Source: an uncultured Altererythrobacter sp. (GTDB lineage Bacteria; Pseudomonadota; Alphaproteobacteria; Sphingomonadales; Sphingomonadaceae). From it: 64,000 nt of DNA. The translations under genes and the position numbers were made by a program. Where the stretch lies: the NCBI GenBank assembly GCA_913055875.1, contig CAJXJY010000003.1, forward strand, positions 124,001 to 188,000, in the 5' to 3' direction. Below are positions 37,331 to 46,525 of the stretch, piece after piece. Position 1 is the first letter of the stretch. The number at the start of each line of letters is the position of its first letter. The notes below the pieces were generated by a model. It was given only the letters and a program-made list of their open reading frames with translations. It was not told the DNA's origin and made no database searches.

Positions 37331-38306
37331 ACGATCCGTCGAACGCGCGCTGAAGATCCGACGAATCGGTGCGGCCTTCGGCGAGCAGCAATTGCAGCAG
37401 AATGCGCGCCTTTTGCGGGTTGAGCGCGCGCGCGGCGACGAAGCCATTGGTCTCGTCCTCCGGCTCGCGGTCGACCAACCCCTCGTCGGCACGGCTGGCG
37501 CGCACGACCGCCATGCCCTGCCGGCAGCGCGCAACCAGCATCCGGCGGACGGGATCGGGCATGTTGCCCTCTCCTACTCCGGCGACGACGACTCCGCGCG
37601 TTTCGGGTGCGATCAGGCGCTCCGCCGCCCTGGGCGACAGACCGGCATGGATGGCGAGGATCCCGACCTCGGGTAGCGTCTCGTGCCATCCGAACTGCGC
37701 CTTGGCCCCGGCGCGCCACGGAGCGCCGAACCAGTCGAGCGAGGACGGCGTCACCAGCCCGACCGATTCGCGCGGAAATCCGCGGAACGCCTCCGAACCG
37801 CGCGTGCGAACCTTGCGCACGTCGCGCGCGGCAAACACCCGGTCGCCCATCACCACCAGCACGCCGCGCCCGCTTGCCCCCGCGTCGCTCGCGACGCGAA
37901 CGGCATTGGCGAAATTGCGCAGCCCGTCATACCCGACCGCGTCGGCCGGGCGCATCGCGCCGACGAGTACAACCGCCTTTTCCGCCGGCAGCGTGAGGTC
38001 GAGCAGGAAGGCGGTTTCCTCGAGTGCGTCGGTGCCGTGTGTCACGATCACGCCGTCGCAGACCTCGTCGGCCAGCGCGGCGAGGATGGCACGGTGCAGT
38101 GGATTCCAGATGTCGGGACCGATATCGGCCGAATCGACATTCGCGATCTGGCGCCCGGAGAGTTCGGCATCGAGGCCGAGGCCCCCAACCTGTTCGAGAT
38201 AGTCCTCGATGGGGATCTGGCCCGGGCGATAGTCCTGCGCGATAGCCGAGCCGGCGATGCCCGCGATGGTGCCGCCGGTGGCAAGAACGGTGAGGCGGGT
38301 CGTCAT
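37329..38306 (-). CDS. L-asparaginase (type II-like, cytosolic)
   Basis: Hydrolyses L-asparagine to aspartate and ammonia, 325 residues. The two catalytic signatures are present: LATGGTIAG with nucleophile T13, and IVTHGTDALEET with T89 and D93 near the second catalytic threonine/lysine cluster (K is in the strand region ALNPQKARILL in other proteins, uncertain here). No signal peptide is visible, unlike the periplasmic E. coli enzyme AnsB. Sequence features (EDYLEQVGGLG, ANVDSADIGPDIWN) are of the bacterial type I/II family. Stand-alone gene, convergent with a dehydrogenase. Confidence 0.9.
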   Translation of the reverse strand: MTTRLTVLATGGTIAGIAGSAIAQDYRPGQIPIEDYLEQVGGLGLDAELSGRQIANVDSADIGPDIWNPLHRAILAALADEVCDGVIVTHGTDALEETAFLLDLTLPAEKAVVLVGAMRPADAVGYDGLRNFANAVRVASDAGASGRGVLVVMGDRVFAARDVRKVRTRGSEAFRGFPRESVGLVTPSSLDWFGAPWRAGAKAQFGWHETLPEVGILAIHAGLSPRAAERLIAPETRGVVVAGVGEGNMPDPVRRMLVARCRQGMAVVRASRADEGLVDREPEDETNGFVAARALNPQKARILLQLLLAEGRTDSSDLQRAFDGS

Positions 38307-38406
38307 GGGGCTGCCGCCTAGCCGCCGCAGACGGCAATCGGCAATTGATTTTGAACCTTCGGGCGCTATGTGCAGCCCACCCCGCTTGCAGCGTGGCCGG
38401 GCCGTG

Positions 38407-38479
38407 GGGCGGTTAGCTCAGTTGGTAGAGCATCTCGTTTACACCGAGAGGGTCGGCGGTTCGAGCCCGTCACCGCCCA
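38407..38479 (+). tRNA. tRNA-Val (anticodon TAC)
   Basis: Acceptor stem GGGCGGT / ACCGCCC, D-arm GCTCAGTTGGTAGAGC, anticodon stem TCTCG / CGAGA with loop TTTACAC (anticodon TAC), and T-arm GGCGGTTCGAGCCCGTC. The discriminator is A and the CCA end is not encoded in the DNA. It reads Val codons GUA/GUG. Confidence 0.96.
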
Positions 38480-38504
38480 CGGACACTTCGCGATCCAGGC
38501 ATCC

Positions 38505-39764
38505 TCACAGAGGCCTCAGCCGAAACACCGCCGTATCGCGCGGCGCAAGCTCGCGCGCCAGCTTTCGCCGCGTGTCGCCTGCCGCAGCGCCCGACCAGGC
38601 ATCGGTCATCGCATAGGCCTGCTGCGCGAATTCGGCGCGGTGGCCGAAGGTGTCGTCCTTCAGCTCGACCGAGGCCCAGTCGATCTCGACCCGCTGCGTT
38701 TCGCCGCTGCGATTGAGCAGCGCGATCGCCCATTCGCCATCGGCAAGCGGCTTCGCCCATGCTTCCCATTGCGGCGTGGCGATCCACTTCATCGCACCGC
38801 GGCCGAGACGGTCCTGGTTGATGGCAATCAGCCCGGGATTGGCCAGGACGGCCGTTATCTCCGGTGTCATGCCGGGCACGTCGGTGCCGATGATCAGCGG
38901 CGCTGCGAGCATCGCCCACATCGCGAAATGCGAGCGGTTCTCCGCCAGAGTGGGGAGGTTGCCGACCTCCATCATGTCCGGATCGTTCCAGCCGTCGGGG
39001 CCGCCATGCGGGCGCAATTCGTCCTGCTGGTCGAGGATCGGGAGGATGCCCGAGCTGCTCCACGATCCATGCCCGACGGTGCAATCCCAGCAATTGGTGA
39101 TATCGCCCGTGGTGCGCCACAGATGGCCGTATTGCCCCGCCCACAGCCACGGCTCGTTATCGCCCCATTCGCACACCGACAGCACCATCGGACGGCCCGA
39201 GGCGGCGATCGCGCGGCTCATCGTGCGATAGGCCTCGCGCGGATTGCGCTGCTCCTCGTCCTCGCCGGTGGCGCACCAATCGTATTTGACATAGTCGACG
39301 CCCCATTCGGCGTAACGCCGCGCGTCTTGGAATTCGTACCCTTGGCTCCCCGGGCGCCCGGCGCAGGTGTTGGTGCCGGCATCGCTGTAGATGCCGAATT
39401 TGAGCCCGCGCGCGTGGAGATAGTCGCCGAGCGCCTTCATTCCCGAAGGGAAGCGCTCGGGATCGGGCCGGATATTGCCCGCCGCGTCGCGTTCGCCGTG
39501 CCAGCAATCGTCGAGATTGACGTTGACATAGCCGGCATCGCGCAGGCCCGAGGCGACCAGCGCATCGGCGGTTTCGCGGATCAGGTTCTCGTCGATATTG
39601 CAGCCGTAGTGGTTCCAGCTGTTCCAGCCCATCGGCGGGGTCGGCGCGAGGCCTTCGATCTTTTGCGCGGTAGCGGGCGTGATGCCGAGTCCGGCCAACA
39701 GGGTCGCCGTCCCGATCGCGATCGTCCGCACGGTGTTCCGCGCCGCTGCACCCAATACTGTCAT
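38505..39764 (-). CDS. Glycoside hydrolase family 27 alpha-galactosidase, secreted
   Basis: A 419-residue exported enzyme that should remove terminal alpha-linked galactose (or related sugars) from oligosaccharides. Signal peptide to about TATA-Q (residue 34). The (beta/alpha)8 barrel has PPMGWNSWNHYGCNIDE at its start, NVNLDDCWHG, the nucleophile D162 in VKYDWC, and the acid/base region WNDPDMMEVGN (D261/D263). A C-terminal beta domain follows from about residue 330. No transporter or other galactose genes adjoin; a GH2 enzyme is 18 kb away. Between it and the TlpA-like gene there is no room for another gene. Confidence 0.92.
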   Translation of the reverse strand: MTVLGAAARNTVRTIAIGTATLLAGLGITPATAQKIEGLAPTPPMGWNSWNHYGCNIDENLIRETADALVASGLRDAGYVNVNLDDCWHGERDAAGNIRPDPERFPSGMKALGDYLHARGLKFGIYSDAGTNTCAGRPGSQGYEFQDARRYAEWGVDYVKYDWCATGEDEEQRNPREAYRTMSRAIAASGRPMVLSVCEWGDNEPWLWAGQYGHLWRTTGDITNCWDCTVGHGSWSSSGILPILDQQDELRPHGGPDGWNDPDMMEVGNLPTLAENRSHFAMWAMLAAPLIIGTDVPGMTPEITAVLANPGLIAINQDRLGRGAMKWIATPQWEAWAKPLADGEWAIALLNRSGETQRVEIDWASVELKDDTFGHRAEFAQQAYAMTDAWSGAAAGDTRRKLARELAPRDTAVFRLRPL

Positions 39765-39802
39765 CGGCTACCTCCCCCGGTTGCTCGCAAGATATGAGCA
39801 GC

Positions 39803-40378
39803 TTATCGCTCCGGCTGCAATCCCTCCACGACGGCTTCGCGCGCGGCGGCGCCCGACCAGTCGTATTCGCCGGCGATGCGCCAGACCTCGCGCCCGCTCT
39901 CGTCGTAGAGGATGGTGGTCGGCAAGTTATCGCTCTCCACCTTGAACCCCAACTCGTTGTTGGGGTCCAGCCACGGCTCGAGATGCGCGAAGCCGCGTTC
40001 GGCGAAGAAGGGCCCGACGCGCTCCGCACCGCGCAAATCCTGGCTCACCGTCACGACGCGCACCGCGCCATCGAGTTCCCCCGCCAGCTCGTCGAGCTGC
40101 GGCATCTCGACCACGCACGGCGCGCACCAAGTCGCCCACAGGTTGAGCAGCACCGGGGTGCCCTGCAACGCACCGAGATTGAGTTCCCTGCCGCCGGGAT
40201 CGACCACCCTCGCCGCGGGCATCAGCTCGCCCGCGCGGCTGCGGTCGATTTCGCCCGCCAAGCCCGCCTTGGCATCGGCCAATTCGCCCTGTTCTTGCGC
40301 GGTCCCGGGCGCTTCCCTATCGCAACCCGCGAGTAACAGAGCCAGGATGGCGAGCGTGAGCGACGAACGGGACAGCAC
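39803..40378 (-). CDS. TlpA/ResA-like thioredoxin-fold lipoprotein
   Basis: A 191-residue membrane-anchored thiol-disulfide protein: lipobox LLLAGC near residue 19, then a thioredoxin fold with the redox pair in [10 protein letters not shown] and the cis-Pro loop SDNLPTTIL. Such proteins reduce cysteines in the periplasm, for example in cytochrome c maturation. I prefer the GTG at 40378 because GGAG lies 6 bases upstream; an ATG six codons earlier lacks a site. The gene's 5' end overlaps the divergent argH start on the other strand by about 32 bp. Confidence 0.85.
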   Translation of the reverse strand: MLSRSSLTLAILALLLAGCDREAPGTAQEQGELADAKAGLAGEIDRSRAGELMPAARVVDPGGRELNLGALQGTPVLLNLWATWCAPCVVEMPQLDELAGELDGAVRVVTVSQDLRGAERVGPFFAERGFAHLEPWLDPNNELGFKVESDNLPTTILYDESGREVWRIAGEYDWSGAAAREAVVEGLQPER

Positions 40379-41771
40379 AGACGGCTCCAACAGCATGTGG
40401 GGCGGCAGGTTCGCCGACGGACCTAGCGCGATCATGCGCGAAATCAACGCTTCGATCCCGTTCGACAAGGCGCTGTGGCGGCAGGATATCGCCGGATCGC
40501 AGGCGCATGTCGCGATGCTTGCGGCGCAGGGGATCGTGAGCGCGGAGGACGCCGCGGCGATCGCCGAAGGGCTCGATACCATCGCCGCCGAATATGAACG
40601 CGACGGGGTGCCCGAAGACTGGGACCTCGAGGACATCCACATGACGGTCGAGAGCCGGCTGACCGAGCTGGTCGGACCGGCGGCGGGGCGGCTCCACACC
40701 GCGCGCAGCCGCAACGATCAGGTTGCGACCGATTTCCGACTGTGGGTCCGGCAGGCGATCGACGAGGCGGATGCCGGGCTGGCCTCCCTCCAGCGCGCGC
40801 TGGTCGCACGCGCGGGCGAGCACGCCGACAGCATCATGCCCGGCTTCACCCACCTCCAGACCGCGCAGCCGGTGACGCTCGGCCATCACCTGATGGCCTA
40901 TTACGAGATGGTCCTGCGCGACCGCAGCCGCTTTGCCGATGCGCGCGCGCGGCTCAACGAATGTCCGCTGGGCTCGGCGGCGCTGGCGGGCACCGGGTTT
41001 CCGATCGACCGCGATGCGACCGGCGAGGCGCTCGGTTTCGACCGGCCGACCGCCAACAGTCTCGACGCCGTCTCCGACCGCGATTTCGCGGTCGATTACC
41101 TGTTCGCCGCGAGCCAGTGCGCGCTGCACCTCTCGCGGCTGGCGGAAGAGATGATCGTGTGGGCGAGCCAGCCGTTCGGCTTCGTCCGCCTGCCCGACAC
41201 GCTCAGCACGGGCAGCAGCATCATGCCGCAGAAGAAGAACCCCGATGCGGCCGAACTGGTGCGCGGGCATGCCGGGCGGATCATCGGCTGCGCGACTTCG
41301 CTTGCGATCACCATGAAGGGGCTACCGCTCGCCTATTCGAAGGACATGCAGGACGACAAACCGCCGGTGTTCGAAGCGGCCGGGCTGCTCGCCCTGTCGA
41401 TCGCGGCGATGACCGGGATGGTCGCCGACAGCGCCTTCGACACCGCGCGGATGCGGCAGGCGGCGGAACTCGGCTATGCCACCGCGACCGATCTCGCCGA
41501 CTGGCTGGTGCGCGAGGCGGACATTCCGTTCCGCGAGGCGCACCATGTCACCGGGGCGGCGGTGAAACTGGCCGAGCAGCGGGGCGTGGCGCTCGACAAG
41601 CTGTCGCTCGACGATCTCACGGCGATCGACGAGCGGATCGACGCGCGCGTGTTCGATGCGCTGTCGGTCGATGCGTCGGTCGCCGCGCGCACCAGCTATG
41701 GCGGAACCGCGCCGGAACGGGTACGGGAACAAGTCGCCGCGGCGCGCGAGGCGCTGGGCATGGAGGAATGA
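40347..41771 (+). CDS. argH: Argininosuccinate lyase
   Basis: Last step of arginine synthesis: splits argininosuccinate to arginine and fumarate; cytosolic homotetramer. Signature [20 protein letters not shown] contains the catalytic serine loop; [29 protein letters not shown] and the N-terminal [11 protein letters not shown] are typical. I place the start at the ATG at 40347 (474 residues), with another ATG at 40395 directly before WGGRFADG as alternative. The stop overlaps the following small lipoprotein gene by 4 bp, and lysA follows, giving an argH-lipoprotein-lysA-cysG(N) operon. Confidence 0.95.
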   Translation: MASVSDERDSTDGSNSMWGGRFADGPSAIMREINASIPFDKALWRQDIAGSQAHVAMLAAQGIVSAEDAAAIAEGLDTIAAEYERDGVPEDWDLEDIHMTVESRLTELVGPAAGRLHTARSRNDQVATDFRLWVRQAIDEADAGLASLQRALVARAGEHADSIMPGFTHLQTAQPVTLGHHLMAYYEMVLRDRSRFADARARLNECPLGSAALAGTGFPIDRDATGEALGFDRPTANSLDAVSDRDFAVDYLFAASQCALHLSRLAEEMIVWASQPFGFVRLPDTLSTGSSIMPQKKNPDAAELVRGHAGRIIGCATSLAITMKGLPLAYSKDMQDDKPPVFEAAGLLALSIAAMTGMVADSAFDTARMRQAAELGYATATDLADWLVREADIPFREAHHVTGAAVKLAEQRGVALDKLSLDDLTAIDERIDARVFDALSVDASVAARTSYGGTAPERVREQVAAAREALGMEE

Positions 41772-42019
41772 TGCGCGTAAGATTTGCCCCTGTAGCAGCT
41801 TTGACCGCTCTCGTGCTGCTCGCCGCGTGCGGGCAGCGTGCCGATCTCGAACCGCTGGCGGGCGAGAGCATGCCGGTCGCACCGCTCGGCGCGAGCGAGC
41901 CCAAAACGGTCGACGAACTGCTCGAGCCGACACCGCAGGCAGCCCCCGAACGCAGCGTCGAATTGCGCCGCCGTTCCGAAGAGCGCGAGGACGATCCGTT
42001 CGACCTGCCGCCCGAATAG
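41768..42019 (+). CDS. Small lipoprotein, LptM-like
   Basis: An 83-residue lipoprotein with lipobox VLLAACGQ; the residues after the cysteine ([10 protein letters not shown]) recall LptM (YifL), where CGQKGPLYLP is typical. LptM helps mature the LPS translocon LptD/LptE. The position between argH and lysA is the same as in many proteobacteria, which supports the assignment, but the C-terminal part (Glu/Arg-rich, ending FDLPPE) is diverged. A second ATG three bases on (41771) is better spaced from GGAGG and may be the true start. Confidence 0.7.
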   Translation: MMRVRFAPVAALTALVLLAACGQRADLEPLAGESMPVAPLGASEPKTVDELLEPTPQAAPERSVELRRRSEEREDDPFDLPPE

Positions 42020-42115
42020 GACCCACTAGCGGAGAGCGCAGCGCGTAGCCGAGATACCGCAGCGCGAAGCCAAGGTGTCTCGACTTCGCGCGAGGCGAAC
42101 GGCATGGGGGCGGCG

Positions 42116-43390
42116 ATGGACCATTTTTCGCTTCGAGACGGTGTGCTGCATGCCGAAGACGTCCCGCTGCCGCGCATCGCACGGGAGGTCGGCACCCCGG
42201 TCTACGTCTATTCGCGCGCCACGCTGGAGCGGCATGCACGGGTGTTCCGCGAGGCTCTGTCGGAGCTCGGCACCGACGAGGAGGGGCCGCTGATCGCCTT
42301 CGCGGTCAAGGCCAATCCCAACTTGGCGGTGCTCAAAGTGCTGCAGCGGCAGGGCTTCGGCGCCGACGTGGTATCGGGCGGCGAGCTGCGCCGCGCGCTG
42401 GCTGCAGGCATGCCGCCGGAAAAGATCGTGTTTTCGGGCGTCGGCAAGACGCGCGCCGAACTCGAACTGGGCCTCGCCGAGGGTATCGGGCAGTTCAACG
42501 TCGAATCGCGCGAGGAGGGGCACGAACTCGCCGAACTCGCCGCCGCACGCGGGATCGAGGTGCAGGCCTGCCTCCGGGTCAATCCCGATGTCGATGCGAA
42601 GACGCATGCGAAAATCTCGACCGGCAAGGCGGAGAACAAGTTCGGCGTCCCGCTTATGCGCGCGCAGGAGACCTTCGCCGAACTCGCCGCGCTCGACGGG
42701 CTGAACCTGCGCGGCGTGGCGATCCATATCGGCAGCCAGCTGGCCGATCTCGAACCGCTCGAAACCGCTTTCGGCAAGATCGGCAAGCTGGTCGCGGACC
42801 TGCGCGCAGCGGGGCATGCGGTCACCCATGTCGATCTCGGCGGCGGGCTCGGCGTGCCCTATCGCAAGGGCGACACCCTGCCCTCACCCGCCGATTACGG
42901 CGCGATGGTTGCGCACGCGACCGGGGACTGGGACGTGAAGCTGACATTCGAGCCGGGCCGCGTCATCGCCGGCAATGCCGGGGTGCTGCTCACGCGCGTG
43001 GTGCGGGTCAAGCGCGGCGGTAACGGGCCGCCTTTCGTGATCGTCGATGCGGCGATGAACGACCTCGCGCGCCCGGCGCTGTACGGCGCATGGCACGATT
43101 TCGAAGCGGTCGAACCCTCGGGCGAGCGCATGACCGCCAATATCGTCGGGCCGATCTGCGAAACCGGCGATACCTTCGCGACGGATCGCGAATGCGACGC
43201 GCTCGTCTCGGGCGATCTCGCAGTGTTCCGCACTGCCGGGGCTTATGGCGCGACGATGGCGTCGAGCTACAACTCGCGCGGGTTCGTGGCCGAGGTGCTG
43301 GTCGACGGAGACAGGTTCGCGGTGGTCGCCGACCGGATCGACGCGGGCGCAATCATGGATGCCGAGCGGGTGCCCGAATGGCTGGGATAG
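42116..43390 (+). CDS. lysA: Diaminopimelate decarboxylase
   Basis: PLP enzyme that makes L-lysine from meso-diaminopimelate, about 424 residues. The PLP lysine is in FAVKANPNLAVL; VVSGGELRRAL, HIGSQLADLEP and DLGGGLGVPYRKGD build the barrel site, and the substrate-recognition motif GPICETGDTFA with its cysteine comes from the second subunit in the dimer. I chose the ATG at 42116 (MDHFSLRDG...); an ATG four codons upstream is possible. It overlaps the next gene by 13 bp. A degenerate repeat fragment (TCTCGACTTCGCGCGAGGCG) lies just upstream. Confidence 0.95.
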   Translation: MDHFSLRDGVLHAEDVPLPRIAREVGTPVYVYSRATLERHARVFREALSELGTDEEGPLIAFAVKANPNLAVLKVLQRQGFGADVVSGGELRRALAAGMPPEKIVFSGVGKTRAELELGLAEGIGQFNVESREEGHELAELAAARGIEVQACLRVNPDVDAKTHAKISTGKAENKFGVPLMRAQETFAELAALDGLNLRGVAIHIGSQLADLEPLETAFGKIGKLVADLRAAGHAVTHVDLGGGLGVPYRKGDTLPSPADYGAMVAHATGDWDVKLTFEPGRVIAGNAGVLLTRVVRVKRGGNGPPFVIVDAAMNDLARPALYGAWHDFEAVEPSGERMTANIVGPICETGDTFATDRECDALVSGDLAVFRTAGAYGATMASSYNSRGFVAEVLVDGDRFAVVADRIDAGAIMDAERVPEWLG

Positions 43391-44166
43391 GATCGCTGCC
43401 CTTGTTTCACCGCGTGCGCGGCAGGCGCGTGGTGGTGGTCGGCGACGGCGACATGGCCGAGGCGAAGCGGCGGCTGGTCGAACGCGCGGGCGGTATCCCC
43501 TGCGGCGAGACCGAAGCGCATCATGCGGCGCTCGCCTTCGTCGCGCTCGACGATGTGCGCGAGGCGGAGACGGTCGCGACCCGGCTGCGCGACAAGGGCC
43601 TGCTGGTCAATGTCGCCGACCGTCCCGCGCTGTGCGATTTCACCACGCCGAGCATCCTCGACCGCGAGCCCGTGCTGGTGGCGATCGCGACCTCGGGCGC
43701 ATCGGCGGGACTGGCGAAGCAGCTCCGGCTTCGGCTGGAGCGGATTTTTCCGCATTCGCTCGGAGCGCTCGCCCGCGCGCTGAACGCCGCACGCGAACGG
43801 ATGCGCGAACGCTGGCCCGACACAGGCGAGCGCCGCCATGCACTCGACACCGCACTATCCGAAGGCGGCGTGCTCGATCCGCTGGACGAGCGCTCTCCCG
43901 AACGGGTCGATCGCTGGATCGACGGTGCCGGGACCACGTCTGCGAACGATACTATCGAGATTCTGTTGCGCAGCGACGACCCGGACAGCCTGACGGTCCG
44001 GCAGGCCCGGCTGCTGGGCGCGGCGGACACGGTGCTGCACGACCCCGAAATTCCCGCCGCGATCCTCGATCGTGCACGCGCCGATGCGGTGCGCCGCCCG
44101 CTGCCATGCGACGAAGCTCCGCCGACCGGCCTGACAATCGTCCTCAGGCAGGCGGGAGATAGGTGA
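43378..44166 (+). CDS. Precorrin-2 dehydrogenase / sirohydrochlorin ferrochelatase (CysG N-terminal type)
   Basis: About 262 residues corresponding to the N-terminal (Met8p/CysG-B) half of siroheme synthase: oxidises precorrin-2 with NAD+ and inserts iron to make siroheme for sulfite/nitrite reductase. The nucleotide loop is RVVVVGDGDMAEAKRRLVE, altered from the usual GGGxVAxRK; VLVAIATSGASAGLAKQLRL is the conserved dimerisation/phosphoserine segment. The C-terminal methyltransferase (CobA) domain is absent; the tail from about residue 150 is diverged. It overlaps lysA by 13 bp and runs into the convergent ASCH gene by 23 bp. Confidence 0.82.
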   Translation: MAGIGSLPLFHRVRGRRVVVVGDGDMAEAKRRLVERAGGIPCGETEAHHAALAFVALDDVREAETVATRLRDKGLLVNVADRPALCDFTTPSILDREPVLVAIATSGASAGLAKQLRLRLERIFPHSLGALARALNAARERMRERWPDTGERRHALDTALSEGGVLDPLDERSPERVDRWIDGAGTTSANDTIEILLRSDDPDSLTVRQARLLGAADTVLHDPEIPAAILDRARADAVRRPLPCDEAPPTGLTIVLRQAGDR

Positions 44167-44425
44167 ACTCGATCAGATAGACATTGCTCCCGGTGCCATG
44201 CCTGGCGGTTTTCAGCAGATCGATAACGCCTTTGAAGCCCGACCGCCGCGCCAGCTCGCCGGTTACGTCCGCCAGCGCGATCCGGCGGATCGAATCGACC
44301 CGGACATGCCCGTCCTCCATGCGATAGAGCCCACCCTCGCGCACGCGCGGGCTGTGCCAAATGCGTATGCTGCAGGTTATTTCGCCCTTGCGCACACCAT
44401 CGCGCAGATGCTTTGCGAACTGCAC
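44144..44425 (-). CDS. ASCH/PUA-like domain protein
   Basis: A 93-residue protein starting with GTG behind GGAGGAGGC. It contains QFAKHLRDGVRKGEITCSIR, a central beta core (RVREGGLYRMEDGHVRVDSI) and the end NVYLIEFTYLPP, in line with ASCH domains, which resemble PUA and may bind RNA or nucleotides. The frame upstream of the GTG is Arg-rich and overlaps the MarR-like gene, which argues against a longer protein. It lies directly downstream of the MarR-like regulator gene in the same direction and is convergent with the siroheme gene. Confidence 0.65.
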   Translation of the reverse strand: MQFAKHLRDGVRKGEITCSIRIWHSPRVREGGLYRMEDGHVRVDSIRRIALADVTGELARRSGFKGVIDLLKTARHGTGSNVYLIEFTYLPPA

Positions 44426-44472
44426 TGGCAAGCCTCCTCCGGCAGGCAGTCTATCGGCTGCCGGACCGTCAT

Positions 44473-45453
44473 TCAAACGAGGTGCGAGGCCTCCTTGCCC
44501 AGTTCGGCGAAATAGCGCGCCATCGCGTCGGCCGCCTTGTCGCTCAGCGCGATGAAGGCGCGGCGGCGATCGGTCTCGTCCTCGATCCGTTCGAGCAGGC
44601 CGACCTCGACCATCTGCCCGATCCAGCGCAAGGCGGTGGTCGGCGGGACGCCGCTGGCGATGCACAGCGAGGTGACGGAGACGCGCTGATGCTCTGCGCG
44701 CGCCGCGGTGAGGTCGAGCAAGATGTCCCAGGCGGGGTCGGCGAACAGTTCGGGATCGAAGAAGCGCGCGCGCAATTGCCGTTGCTGAATGATCCGCCGC
44801 ACCAACCGCGGATCGGGCAACGGCGGACGCGGCTTGCGGATCAGCTCGCGGCGGTTCCGTTCCCCGCCCTCGCCCTTGAACCGGTCGGCTGGAGATTCGA
44901 ACCGGAACGCTCCGCCGTCGCCGTTCAGCCCCTTCTGCCCGAGGCGTTCGAGCCGTTCGGCGATGTCGACGACCTGCTCGGTCAGCCGCAACAGCGTCAG
45001 CCGGTCATGCTCGGAAAGGTCGCGCAGTCTCGCGCGCGGTTTGCGCGCCATCACCCCTCCCAGCACGGCGGAGCGTTCGCCGAGGGCCGGTTCGACCAGC
45101 CAGTGCACGGAGGATTGCTGGAGGCAGGCGAAGACCGCCTCCATTGCCCGGTCCGATGCCGACACGAGCAGTTCGGCACCCGAACGCGCCACCCGCGTAT
45201 CGATCCGCGAGAGCGCCGCCAGCACCGCTGCGCTCGCCTCGCGGCAATCGGCCACGACCACGTCGCCGAGCACCCGCACCGTATCGTCGGCGATCGACTC
45301 GAAACCGCCGAAATGGACCACCCGCCACCCGGCCATATCGGCGAACTCGCACCAATCGGCGCGGGCGTCGTCGCGGTCGGCAAGAATGGTGACGGAGATC
45401 GGCAGGCCAGCGGCATCGCCCGCCGGGGCATAGGAAAAATCCACGTAAGCCAT
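44473..45453 (-). CDS. MarR-type winged-helix regulator with N-terminal extension
   Basis: A 326-residue protein. The C-terminal third (about 225-326) is a winged helix with RVSVTSLCIASGVPPTTALR as recognition region and VEVGLLERIEDETDRRRAF as wing, of the MarR type seen in sphingomonads. The N-terminal 140 residues contain a Rossmann-like or receiver-like fold with short strands (VVHFGG, VVVAD, ELLVSAS) and no phosphoacceptor signature I can identify. The middle is basic and low in complexity. It has a good promoter on its own strand and a CTACGTAG palindrome in its leader, suggesting self-regulation (inference). Confidence 0.75.
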   Translation of the reverse strand: MAYVDFSYAPAGDAAGLPISVTILADRDDARADWCEFADMAGWRVVHFGGFESIADDTVRVLGDVVVADCREASAAVLAALSRIDTRVARSGAELLVSASDRAMEAVFACLQQSSVHWLVEPALGERSAVLGGVMARKPRARLRDLSEHDRLTLLRLTEQVVDIAERLERLGQKGLNGDGGAFRFESPADRFKGEGGERNRRELIRKPRPPLPDPRLVRRIIQQRQLRARFFDPELFADPAWDILLDLTAARAEHQRVSVTSLCIASGVPPTTALRWIGQMVEVGLLERIEDETDRRRAFIALSDKAADAMARYFAELGKEASHLV

Positions 45454-45460
45454 AATAGCG

Positions 45461-45512
45461 ACTCCTACGTAGTCTCAACGAACATCAATAGAACAAAACA
45501 GGGTTATGTCAA
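45461..45512 (-). promoter_or_regulatory. Promoter and possible operator of the MarR-type gene
   Basis: On the minus strand: TTGACA (45512-45507), 16 bp, TATTGA (45490-45485), a near-consensus sigma-70 promoter and unusually AT-rich for this genome. Between it and the start codon at 45453 lies the palindrome CTACGTAG within GACTCCTACGTAGTC, a plausible operator. Confidence 0.6.
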
Positions 45513-45586
45513 GAATATCGGCGGTCGGTATGGAAATATCACCACCGATTTGAACCTATCGTGCCAACAGGGGGACTGACGATACG

Positions 45587-46135
45587 ATGGCAGCGAAACG
45601 ATCCCGCAAGGCGCCGCCCGCCGGCACCGTATTCGACGAATTGCTGGTGACGCTCGTGCTCGGCGGCGACCGCCGGGCCGGCGAACGGCTCTCGGCGCGC
45701 TGGCAGCCGCGCCTGCTGCGCACCGCGCGGCGGCTCACCGGCGATGCGGACCTCGCGATGCAGGCCGCGCAGGACAGCTGGGTGGCGATCTGGCGCGGTC
45801 TGCCCAAACTGCGCGACCCGGCGCGGTTCGGAGCCTGGGCGTTTGGCATCCTGCGCCGGAAATGCGCCGATGCGGTCGGGCGCCTTGTGATCGAGAGACA
45901 GCGATCGGGCGAGGACGAGGCCGCCGACACGGCGATCCCGCCCGGGCAGGAGGATACCGCCGCACTGCACGAGGCCTTCGCCGGCCTATCGCCCGATCAC
46001 CGGCTCGCCGCCCATCTCCATTTCGTCGAGGGGCTGACCCTCGCCGAGATCGCCGAGGTGCAGGAGGTGCCGCTCGGCACCGCCAAATCGCGCCTCTTCC
46101 ACGCTCGCCGCCAGCTGAAGGCGGCACTGGCCTGA
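45587..46135 (+). CDS. ECF-type RNA polymerase sigma factor
   Basis: A 182-residue sigma-70-family factor with only regions 2 and 4. Region 2 includes ARRLTGDADLAMQAAQDSWV (the core-binding and -10 contact helices), and region 4 includes LTLAEIAEVQEVPLGTAKSR (the -35 reading helix). It directs a set of promoters I cannot identify. The following gene, 21 bp downstream, encodes a small membrane protein (DUF6768) that could hold the sigma factor inactive at the membrane. It is divergent from the MarR-type regulator across an AT-rich spacer. Confidence 0.9.
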   Translation: MAAKRSRKAPPAGTVFDELLVTLVLGGDRRAGERLSARWQPRLLRTARRLTGDADLAMQAAQDSWVAIWRGLPKLRDPARFGAWAFGILRRKCADAVGRLVIERQRSGEDEAADTAIPPGQEDTAALHEAFAGLSPDHRLAAHLHFVEGLTLAEIAEVQEVPLGTAKSRLFHARRQLKAALA

Positions 46136-46156
46136 ACCATCGACAGGAGACGACCC

Positions 46157-46525
46157 ATGACCACTATCGACGACAAAATCCGCGGCGCCCTCGACGAGGA
46201 CGACCAGGCGTTCCTCGCCTCGCTCGACGAGGGGCGCGGGCTGTTCACCCAGATCGGCGACACGCTGTCCGGCCCGCTCGGCGGCTGGGCCAAGCTGATC
46301 TTCGTCGTGACCTTCTTCCTCGCGATGGCGACCTTCTACGCGATCTGGCAACTGTTCCTGGTCGACACCACGCGCGAACTCATTCTGTGGGCGACCGGCT
46401 CGGTGATCGGCTTCATGGCGGTCGGCTTCACCAAGGATTGGTTCTTCAGCCGGATGAACATGCTCGCGATCCTGCGCGAGGTGAAGCGGGTGGAACTGCA
46501 GGTCGCGCTGCGCGACGAGAGCTAG
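46157..46525 (+). CDS. DUF6768 small membrane protein, candidate anti-sigma factor
   Basis: A 122-residue protein: a cytosolic acidic N-terminus (DEDDQAFLASLDEGRGLF), two transmembrane helices (about 44-66 and about 72-92), and a conserved cytosolic tail SRMNMLAILREVKRVELQVA. This is the DUF6768 family, often placed beside sigma factors. Its position, 21 bp after the ECF sigma gene, suggests that it binds the sigma factor, but there is no recognised zinc-binding anti-sigma domain. It is convergent with the L,D-transpeptidase gene, overlapping by 4 bp. Confidence 0.75.
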   Translation: MTTIDDKIRGALDEDDQAFLASLDEGRGLFTQIGDTLSGPLGGWAKLIFVVTFFLAMATFYAIWQLFLVDTTRELILWATGSVIGFMAVGFTKDWFFSRMNMLAILREVKRVELQVALRDES

